A stretch of DNA of 64,000 nt from Micromonospora olivasterospora (GTDB lineage: Bacteria > Actinomycetota > Actinomycetes > Mycobacteriales > Micromonosporaceae). Numbering within the stretch: the first letter of the stretch is position 1; the number at the start of each line of letters is the position of its first letter. Location of the stretch: positions 6,386,001-6,450,000 of the forward strand of contig NZ_VLKE01000001.1 in NCBI RefSeq assembly GCF_007830265.1, read 5' to 3'. Below, in pieces: positions 57,845 to 64,000 of this stretch. Both the position numbers and the translations under genes were made by a program. The notes below the pieces were generated by a model. The model saw only the letters and a list, made by a program, of their open reading frames with translations, did no database searches and was not told the origin of the DNA.

Positions 57845-58953
57845 CTACGCGGGCTGGCGGTCGGCCGGGACGCCCAGGCGCAGCAGCGGCAGGCAGGAGA
57901 GGAGCAGGCCGACCGCACCCACCCACAGGGCCACCCGGGCGCCGGCGGCGGCCCCCAGCACGGTGCCCAGCAGCGCGCCCAGCGGCATCGCCCTGCCGAG
58001 CAGGAACCGCATGGTGGCATTCATCCGGCCGAGCAGCTCGGGCGGGCACAGCTGCTGGCGCAGACTGACCTGGGCCACATTGGAGGCCGTCGCACCCGCC
58101 CACAGCAGCAGGTAGCCGCCGGCCGCCAGCCAGATCCGGCCGGCGCTGTCGAACAGGGGTGTGAGCAGCGCGAACGGCGCGGTGACGAGGAGGCAGAGCC
58201 AGGCCGAGTGATTCTGCCCGAGCCGCTGGGCCAGGCGCCGGGCCACCACCGCGCCGAGGATCCCGCCGGTGCCGCCCGCGCTGAAGTACGCGCTGGCCGT
58301 CGCCGGGGACGCGCCCAGCTCGCTGACCAGGCGCACCGGCACCATCGTCTGCAACACCAGGGCAAACATGTTGTACGGATCCGGGCCAGGTACGCGGCGG
58401 ACCCGGCGAACCCCGCCGCGATCAGCAGGACGGCGGGTCCGGTGCCGGCCAGCTCGACGGCCAGCCCGGCCAGTGCGGGACCCGCGACCTGCGCCACCGC
58501 GAGGGTGGTGCTCAGGCGGGCGTCGCCCTCGACCAGCTCCTCGGGCCGCACCACCCGCGGGAGGTAGCTCTGGTGCGCGACGTCGAAGAACACCGTGAGC
58601 ACCCCGACGCCGAGGACGACGACGTACAACTGGCCGAGCGCCACGCCGCCCGGCGCCGCCGGCACGGACAGCGAGGCGATGAGCGCGGCCCGCCCCAGGT
58701 CGGTGCCGATGAGCAGCCGCCGCTGCCGCACCTGGTCGACGACCGCGCCGGCGGGCAGGCCGACGACCAGGAACGCGACCGTGCCCAGCGTGCCGACCAG
58801 ACCCACCTGCCACGCGGAGGCGTGCATCGGGCCGACCGCCACCAACGGCAGCGCCACCAGGGCCATCCGGGCGCCGAACTGGCTCGCGACCGCCCCGAGC
58901 CACAGGGACCGGAAGTCGTGCTGCCGGAGCAGCCCGGAGCGGCGGTACGCCAT
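57845..58953 (-). pseudogene. MFS transporter with internal deletion and frameshift
   Basis: The first half, from ATG 58953 (MAYRRSGLLRQHDFRSLWLG), encodes about six helices of an EntS-like major facilitator and runs to SAAYLARIR near base 58390. The similarity then continues in a different frame as DPYNMFALVLQTMVPVRLV to the natural end (LRLGVPADRQPA). About 40-50 residues expected between the two halves are missing, so this is a deletion that also shifted the frame. The gene cannot make a normal transporter. Confidence 0.78.
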
Positions 58954-58954
58954 G

Positions 58955-59600
58955 TCAGGTCGGCGCGGCCGTGGTCGGGACGTCGGCCGCCCGCAGCCAG
59001 GTCGCGCGCAGCAGGTCGGCGGCCCGGTCCGCCTCGATGTCGGGCCGCTCCGCGAGCAGTTCGAAGAACCGGACCAGAGCGGCACCCACCGGCTCGGCGC
59101 CCGGCAGCACCTCGGGGTCGTGGTGGACGGTCAGCTCGGGCTGCTCAGCCGACCACGTGACCGCCAGGTGCGCCAGCGCGGCGTCGCGCGCAAGGAAGTC
59201 GTCCCGGTCCGTCCCCAGGTCGCGGACGACGGCGCGGACCGTGTCGGCCTCGGGCCCCAGTTCGCCCGGGCAGCGCAGCCGCACGGCGAGGATCCGCGCC
59301 CGGGCGACCACGCCGAGCCGGTCGCCAGCCAGGCCGGCGGCCAGGGATTCCGCCGCGGCGAGCGCCTCCCCGGCCGGCTGCCCGCTCGTCGCGGCATGCC
59401 CGGCCGGGCCAGTGCGGTGGCGAGGCGGACCGGCAGGCCCGCCGCCTCGGGCGGCACCGGGGGAAGCGGTTGCCGGCCGTCCTCGGCGAGCAGGAGATCC
59501 CGCCAGGCGCGCACCGGGGGGGCGGTGCGCCCGCCACTCGGCCCGGGCCGCGTTGCCGCCCGTGACGGCCCTGCTGGTCAGCACGCCCGGAACGCGGCAT
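58955..59600 (-). pseudogene. Hypothetical protein, apparently frameshifted
   Basis: The 3' two thirds read as a helical protein (SGQPAGEALAAAESLAAGLA, RARILAVRLRCPGEL, DFLARDAALAHLAVTW, ALVRFFELLAERPD) ending one base from the MFS start. The more 5' block VRAWRDLLLAEDGRQPLPPV lies in a different frame, and another block upstream in a third. No family is recognised. It was probably cotranscribed with the MFS gene, and both are now damaged. Confidence 0.5.
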
Positions 59601-59904
59601 CGCCGCGCACGGCCGGGCGAATAGATCCCGGGCACTGGCGGACCGGAGGGGATTTGCACCCCCGATGGGGTAGGGGCTTACCCCCTGATCCACCTTGCCG
59701 GACACTCCAGGATCAAGCAGGTCATGGAACGTCACCACGCCGACGAAATGCTCATCCCCGCTCTGTTCAACGCGTCCCGGCCATGATCAACCGACTTTGC
59801 CCTGGCGCTGGCGCATTCCCGCACCTCAAGGCCCGATTGTCGTCGTTTCGCCGGTGCGTCGGCGTATTGCTCGGCACAGCCAGTCGGCATGATTGCCGAA
59901 AAGG
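59601..59904. other. Stretch up to IS-A copy 2
   Basis: No intact gene. Bases 59826-59904 hold the 3' end of a small reverse-strand frame split by IS-A copy 2 (see 61300-61474). A GC-rich tRNA-like patch at 59639-59705 does not fold as a full tRNA. Confidence 0.4.
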
Positions 59905-61299
59905 GGCTCTTGTGATGTTCTCGTGGGTGGGTTGACGCCCTGATCAACAGGGCACGCCGTGTCCCGTCTAGGTTTCTGGCTTGTCGAAGGTCAGAAACTG
60001 AAGATTGGGAAACGGCGTGCGTTTGACCAGGTTATTGCATCGACAGGCAGGGCTGGAACGGGCCGTCGTCGAGGGCGTGCGCCTCGATGACGACACCGAC
60101 GGTGAGGTCTTGGTGATCTCTGCCCGGCCGCGCAAGGGCGCGGCGCGTCGCTGCGGGCGCTGCCGGGCTCGCGCGCCGTGGTACGACCGCGGCTGGGGCA
60201 GACGGCGGTGGCGGCACCTGGACTTCGGCACGCTGCGGGTGGTCATCGAGGCCGCCGTGCCTCGGGTCGACTGTGCCGAGCACGGGCCGACGGTGATCGC
60301 GGTGCCGTGGGCGCGTCACGGTGCCCGGTTCACCACGGCGTTCGAGGACACCGCGGCGTGGCTGGCCGCGCGCACGTCCGCGTCGGCGGTGACCGGGCTG
60401 CTACGCATCGCCTGGCGCAGCGTGGTCGCCATCGTCGGCCGGGTCGTCGACGCTGCCGCCGCCGGCACCGATCGACTGGCCGGACTCAAACGGATCGGTA
60501 TCGACGAGGTCGCCTACCGCAAGGGCCAGCGCTACCTGACCCTGGTCGTCGATCACGACACCGGCCGCCTGGTGTGGGCCGCCGACGGGCGGGACAAGGC
60601 CACCGTCGCCGCGTTCTTCGACGAGCTGGGCGCGCAGCGGGCCGCGGCGCTGACCCACGTGTCGGCCGACGCCGCCGCCTGGATCGGTGACGTGGTGGCC
60701 GAGCGGGCGCCGCAGGCGGTCCGCTGCCTTGACCCCTATCACCTGGTCGCCTGGGTCACCGACGCCCTCGACGAGGTACGCCGGGCGGTGTGGAACACCG
60801 CCCGTGGCGGCAAAGGCGGCCGCACCGAGGCGTCCAAGACCCTCAAAGACGCCCGGTGGGCGCTGTGGAAGAACCCGCCGAACCTGACCGACAAGCAGAA
60901 GGCGACCCTGGCCACGATCCAGGCCACCAACCGGCCGCTGTACCGGGCGTACCTGCTCAAGGAACAGTTCCGGGAGATCATCGCGGTCAAGGGCGCCGAC
61001 GGCAGGCTCCTGCTGCAGGCGTGGCTACGCTGGGCGAGCCGGTCGAAGCTGGCCCCGTTCGTCAAGCTGGCCAAGACGATTCGCCGTCACCTGCCCGCGA
61101 TCCACAACATGCTCGACAGCGGACTGTCCAACGCCCGCATCGAGGCCAACAACGTCCACCTGCGCGTGCTGACCCGCCAGGCCTACGGCTACCACAGCGC
61201 CAAAGCGTTGATCACCATGGCCAACCTCCGCCGCGGCGGCCTCTGCCCACCACTACCCGGACGATCATGAACCCGACCCACGAGAACGGCAGTAGACCC
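59905..61299 (+). mobile_element. ISL3-family element IS-A, copy 2, intact
   Basis: The element is 1395 bp, from GGCTCTTGTG at 59905 to AGACCC ending at 61299. The imperfect ends share TTCTCGTGGGT further in. The 8-bp duplication CGAAAAGG flanks it (59897-59904 and 61300-61307). One complete transposase gene is present. Nearly identical to copy 1, so both insertions are recent. Confidence 0.95.
60017..61270 (+). CDS. ISL3-family transposase of IS-A
   Basis: About 417 residues (421 from an upstream TTG at 60005). An N-terminal cysteine-rich domain (RCGRCRARAPWY, DCAEHGP) precedes the DDE domain: GIDEVAYRKGQRYLTLVVDH, CLDPYHLVAWVTDALDEVRR and SNARIEANNVHLRVLTRQAY hold the expected Asp, Asp and Glu. 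GTG at 60017 with GGGA upstream is preferred. The frame is undamaged and the element ends are present, so it is probably functional. Confidence 0.94.
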   Translation: MRLTRLLHRQAGLERAVVEGVRLDDDTDGEVLVISARPRKGAARRCGRCRARAPWYDRGWGRRRWRHLDFGTLRVVIEAAVPRVDCAEHGPTVIAVPWARHGARFTTAFEDTAAWLAARTSASAVTGLLRIAWRSVVAIVGRVVDAAAAGTDRLAGLKRIGIDEVAYRKGQRYLTLVVDHDTGRLVWAADGRDKATVAAFFDELGAQRAAALTHVSADAAAWIGDVVAERAPQAVRCLDPYHLVAWVTDALDEVRRAVWNTARGGKGGRTEASKTLKDARWALWKNPPNLTDKQKATLATIQATNRPLYRAYLLKEQFREIIAVKGADGRLLLQAWLRWASRSKLAPFVKLAKTIRRHLPAIHNMLDSGLSNARIEANNVHLRVLTRQAYGYHSAKALITMANLRRGGLCPPLPGRS

Positions 61300-61474
61300 C
61301 GAAAAGGGCAGCGGCTGCCAGCAACTCCTCGATCTTCGCCACGGCATGAATCCAACCATGACGCCGCAGAGCGTGCCGATGACGGCGGCGATCAGGCAAG
61401 ACGACGAATCGGGACGGGTCCAGATCGGCTCCGCTGGCGCATAGCCTTAACGCACGCAGGGCATGTTCTGGCAT
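61300..61474 (-). pseudogene. Small reading frame interrupted by IS-A copy 2 (5' part)
   Basis: ATG 61474 begins a frame reading MPEHALRALRLCASGADLDP and then WIHAVAKIEELLAAAALF up to the target duplication. Joining it across the element gives GNHADWLCRAIRRRTGETT and a stop at 59826. The restored frame is about 81 residues. No family is recognised; it may itself be a fragment of a longer gene. Confidence 0.4.
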
Positions 61475-61524
61475 GTTGCCGACAGAGAGCGGCGGTCCAC
61501 CGGGCCCGGTGGGATCGTTCGCGC

Positions 61525-62871
61525 ATGATGCGAAACATATTCAGAGCAGGTCTGGCAACTGCCCTGGTCGCCGCCCTGGCAGCAAGTGTGATCACGCCGG
61601 CTGCCGCCGCCGAGGAGCCGACCAAGAAGTACAGCACGCTGCGGCTTTGCGACCCGACAGCATGCTACGTCGCCTGGTCGGTGGTCGACGCCGACCACGA
61701 CGGGGTCTGCGACGCCGACGAGCTGCAAGCCGGCTCCGACCCGTACGATCCGGCCAGCCGGCCGGGCCTGGAACTGATCGCCGAGCTGCTCATCGACCGC
61801 AAGCTGCCGTCGTTCGAGTATGGCCTCGCCTCCCTGGTGGCGTTCCCCGCCGAGATCATCAAGGCGCGCGAGGCGCTGGGCGTCGACCCGCTCGGGGCGT
61901 TCCCGCTCCACAAGCGCGCCGACGCGCTCACCCGGATGGGCGTCTCCGGCGAGCAGCTGAACAAGTTCGGCATCTCGCCTGAGCACAGCGGCTTCTCGCT
62001 CGGCATCGAGGGGGTCCAGCCGGGCGGGGCCCGGCCAGGCGCCCGGGTAAACGGCATGGAGGCCAGCCTGATCAGCGCGGGTGAGAAAAGCCCGAGGACC
62101 CACGTGTTCGGGGGCGGGATCGTCAGCACCGAGAAGAACTGGTGGGGCGACACCGTCGATACCTATGCCGACGGCTCCAAGCGGACCACCACGCCCATCG
62201 ACAACGGGGCCAGCATCGAAATCACCGACAAGGACGGCAACAAGGCGGGCACCACTGTCAAGCATGGCGGCACCGTCCATGAGGGCACCACCGAGGTCAC
62301 CTACAGCAGCGAGGCGCTCCTGGACAGCGACGACAACCTGATCCAGTCGAAGGACACCGAGCACCGCAAGGAGAAGGACGGGTCGTCGACGACGACGACC
62401 GTCACCACGGAGTACATCCGCGACGGAGACGGCAAGCTCATGGGCACCGTCACCGTCACCACGAAAGAAGCCACGTCCTCCAGCGGCGCGACCTCCAAGA
62501 GCACAAACACCGCGGTGTGCGACGCCAGCGGAAAGCAGTGCACCGACTACCCCGACACCACGAAGTACATCGATCCCGAGCAGGCGTACAACTCGATGGT
62601 GACGCAGGAGAGGGTCGACGGTGTGTTGCGCCTGCGTGGCGCGGCGGTCAACGTGGTCCCGGGTTGGAACGCCCCGGGGATGGAGGAGCAGCCGGAGAAC
62701 CCCGCCAACCCGTCCACGATCATGCTGGTCGACGGCACGGTGGGCGAACTCTTCCTGCTGACCGAGCCCAAGCGGGTCACCCAGGCCCAGCCCGAAGGCC
62801 ACCCCGGGCTGCCCAGCCCCAGGGACGCGGGTACGTTGCCGGGCGGCGGCGGGTGCGAGGGGCTCTGCTGA
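61525..62871 (+). CDS. Secreted protein with Ca-binding-like acidic motif
   Basis: About 448 residues. A signal peptide (MMRNIFRAGLATALVAALAA, cleavage near AAAAEEP) is followed by DADHDGVCDADELQAGSDP, a thrombospondin type 3/EF-hand-like DxDxDG motif. The middle (about residues 190-340) is Thr/Ser/Asp-rich with repeated strand-like segments such as DKDGNKAGTTVKHGG and RDGDGKLMGTVTV. Four cysteines are in CDPTAC and CDASGKQC. It looks like an extracellular or wall-linked protein; no enzyme domain is seen. Function unknown. Confidence 0.75.
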   Translation: MMRNIFRAGLATALVAALAASVITPAAAAEEPTKKYSTLRLCDPTACYVAWSVVDADHDGVCDADELQAGSDPYDPASRPGLELIAELLIDRKLPSFEYGLASLVAFPAEIIKAREALGVDPLGAFPLHKRADALTRMGVSGEQLNKFGISPEHSGFSLGIEGVQPGGARPGARVNGMEASLISAGEKSPRTHVFGGGIVSTEKNWWGDTVDTYADGSKRTTTPIDNGASIEITDKDGNKAGTTVKHGGTVHEGTTEVTYSSEALLDSDDNLIQSKDTEHRKEKDGSSTTTTVTTEYIRDGDGKLMGTVTVTTKEATSSSGATSKSTNTAVCDASGKQCTDYPDTTKYIDPEQAYNSMVTQERVDGVLRLRGAAVNVVPGWNAPGMEEQPENPANPSTIMLVDGTVGELFLLTEPKRVTQAQPEGHPGLPSPRDAGTLPGGGGCEGLC

Positions 62872-62880
62872 CGTCCTTCC

Positions 62881-62909
62881 GGGCGGTACGACAGAGAGCC
62901 GTACCGCCC
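62881..62909 (+). terminator. Hairpin terminator after the secreted protein
   Basis: GGGCGGTACG at 62881-62890 pairs with CGTACCGCCC at 62900-62909 across a 9-base loop, ten bases past the stop codon. Confidence 0.75.
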
Positions 62910-63080
62910 GCAAGCGGGGCGCATGTCCTCTGTAGCGCTTTCGGTGGGACGCCAGAGTTCGCAGGCGTAGAGGACGGCGCACCGGTGGAATGCACCTATT
63001 CAGAATCAGTGCTATTCGTCGAATTTGGCGTCGTCCGTAGCGTCCAGCCAATACCTGCGGCGTCCCTGTTGGCTTGGGAG

Positions 63081-63560
63081 TCACAGGCCGGCGAGGAAGA
63101 ACGGGGCGGTCAGCGGGCCGACCGAGCCGAGGAGGGCGGAGCCGAGGCCGGAGGCGGCGCCGACGGCGGCGAAGGTCCGGTCGCGGGGTTTGCGGGGGTG
63201 TGGGTTGAGGCGTCGCCAGATGACCACGCCGATGAGGAACACGCCGAGCAGGCGCTTGAGAGGGCGAAGGGGGGCGTGGGCCAGCAACAGCCCGCCGGCG
63301 ATGGCCAGGGGGACGGCGCCGGCGGCGAACCAGCCGATCAGGGGCCAGCGCAGATGGTGGCGGTTGAGCCAGACCCGGGAGGCGTTGCTGGACAGTTGGG
63401 TGAGGGTCAGCATCGGCACGGCCACGCGCAGCCCGAACAGGGCGGTGAACACCGGCAGCAGCAACACCCCGCCGCCGAACCCTGCGACCGCGGACAACGC
63501 GGCCAGGGTGAACGCGGCGGCGGACGCGGCGACCAGGACCAGCAGCTCGTGCACCATCAC
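63081..63560 (-). pseudogene. TauE/SafE (TSUP) family permease, C-terminally truncated
   Basis: A 159-residue frame with the TSUP N-terminal half: TLAALSAVAGFGGGVLLLPV, LTQLSSNASRVWLNRHHLRW and GSALLGSVGPLTAPFFLAGL, then a stop. Family members are about 250 residues with a second repeat that is absent here. The family exports or imports sulfite, sulfoacetate or similar anions. No second half is recognisable on the downstream side. Confidence 0.7.
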
Positions 63561-63786
63561 CGGCTCAGCCTGCCACCTCTATCGTCTTCGGCTTGGCCTC
63601 CTGCTTGTGGTGCAGCGGCTCCGGGTGCCGCCGGCGTTAGTGACCTGGCTGGTTGTAACGGCGTGAATCTGGCGGGTCACGATTGATGCGGCGACGCGTG
63701 TCCGGGGTTTCCGGAGCGTTTGCGCAGTGTCTGGTGGGCGAGGAGACACCGGTCGACCCGAAGGGCTATCACCCGAGGGTTGCCAG
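63561..63786. other. Intergenic stretch
   Basis: These 226 bases hold no gene that I can support. Confidence 0.4.
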
Positions 63787-64000
63787 TCAGGCTGATGGCT
63801 TGCCAAGAAGTCGTTCGATGATTCGGGGTTCGCCGGGCCAGGCGGCCATCAGGACTTCCCGGGGAACCTGTCGACCGGCGTAGCGGAGAGCGAGCGCGAC
63901 CACGACGATGTCGTCGAGGGGGCCGATGACGGGCAGGAATTCGGGGATGAGGTCGATCGGGCTGGCCACCCAGAGTCCGGCGATCAGGACGGCGATCTTT
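63787..64000 (-). CDS. DUF1232 (YkvA-like) protein, partial at the window edge
   Basis: The reverse strand enters at the window edge in frame (KIAVLIAGLWVASPIDLIPE, leading part) and continues GPLDDIVVVALALRYAGRQ to a stop at 63787. SPIDLIPEF followed by GxLDD is the hallmark of DUF1232, small membrane-associated proteins of unknown function. The N-terminal part is outside the window. Confidence 0.85.
   Translation of the reverse strand, partial: KIAVLIAGLWVASPIDLIPEFLPVIGPLDDIVVVALALRYAGRQVPREVLMAAWPGEPRIIERLLGKPSA

Noticed and set aside
59639..59705. tRNA-like patch on the reverse strand with a possible T-arm and GCCA end
   Set aside because: The 3' part (GGGGG, seven-base loop, CCCCT, then CCGGTCCGCCA) looks like a tRNA end, but the T-loop lacks the TTC pattern, the 5' acceptor pairs at only about five of seven positions and about seven bases for the D and anticodon arms are missing.
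54875..61299. A composite transposon formed by the two IS-A copies
   Set aside because: Each copy has its own 8-bp duplication (CCATATCC and CGAAAAGG), so they inserted separately. A composite unit would show one matching duplication at the outer ends only.

Overview
The window is high-G+C DNA with actinomycete-style gene content: RamB-type control of the glyoxylate shunt, an SCO5389-family gene, zinc-free ribosomal protein paralogues under Zur boxes, many GTG starts and ATGA/GTGA start-stop overlaps. A filamentous or soil actinomycete is the best reading; the genus cannot be fixed from the sequence alone.

Layout. 1-15.7 kb is a catabolic block. It holds the end of a FAD oxidoreductase, an NTF2-like protein, a Baeyer-Villiger type monooxygenase, a frameshifted alpha/beta hydrolase, HutD, HutF, an M20 amidohydrolase, a second hydrolase, a polar amino acid ABC transporter (ATPase, permease, binding protein), a histidine ammonia-lyase, an MDR-type reductase and an RpiR regulator. 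It looks like import and breakdown of histidine or a related imidazole compound, but no urocanase (HutU) or imidazolonepropionase (HutI) lies here. 16.0-16.5 kb is an eroded IS1380-like transposase. 16.7-21.2 kb is the glyoxylate shunt (aceB, aceA) with a divergent RamB-type regulator. 21.2-29.5 kb is a complete NAD-dependent molybdenum formate dehydrogenase operon (fdsG-fdsB-fdsA-fdsD, moeA, fdhD) followed by a LysR gene. 29.8-38 kb is an aldo/keto reductase, a DeoR regulator and a sugar operon: ABC importer, class II aldolase, an ADP-dependent sugar kinase and a mannose-6-phosphate isomerase-like protein.

39-46.7 kb carries an SCO5389-family/LLM oxidoreductase pair and then a zinc-response region: a CooC-like ATPase with a Zur-box-like promoter, Zur, an MHS-type transporter, the rpsN-rpmG-rpmB paralogue operon and, divergently, a COG0523 protein with rpmE2. 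Three Zur-like boxes are visible. From about 46.8 kb the DNA becomes accessory and decayed: a ferredoxin beside a P450 relic, a LysR/SDR divergent pair, a perfect 22-bp hairpin, an RHS-repeat relic, a cupin/small protein/aminotransferase cassette, and 54.9-61.3 kb of ISL3-family elements. There, one element (IS-A copy 1) is interrupted by a second (IS-B), and a second IS-A copy lies inverted; all three insertions have intact 8-bp target duplications. The right edge has a secreted acidic-motif protein, a truncated TauE/SafE permease and a partial DUF1232 protein.

The parts judged most worth following are the ADP-kinase sugar operon, the CooC-like ATPase joined to the Zur regulon, the COG0523 protein that has lost its P-loop, the hut-like locus lacking HutU/HutI, and the 22-bp hairpin.
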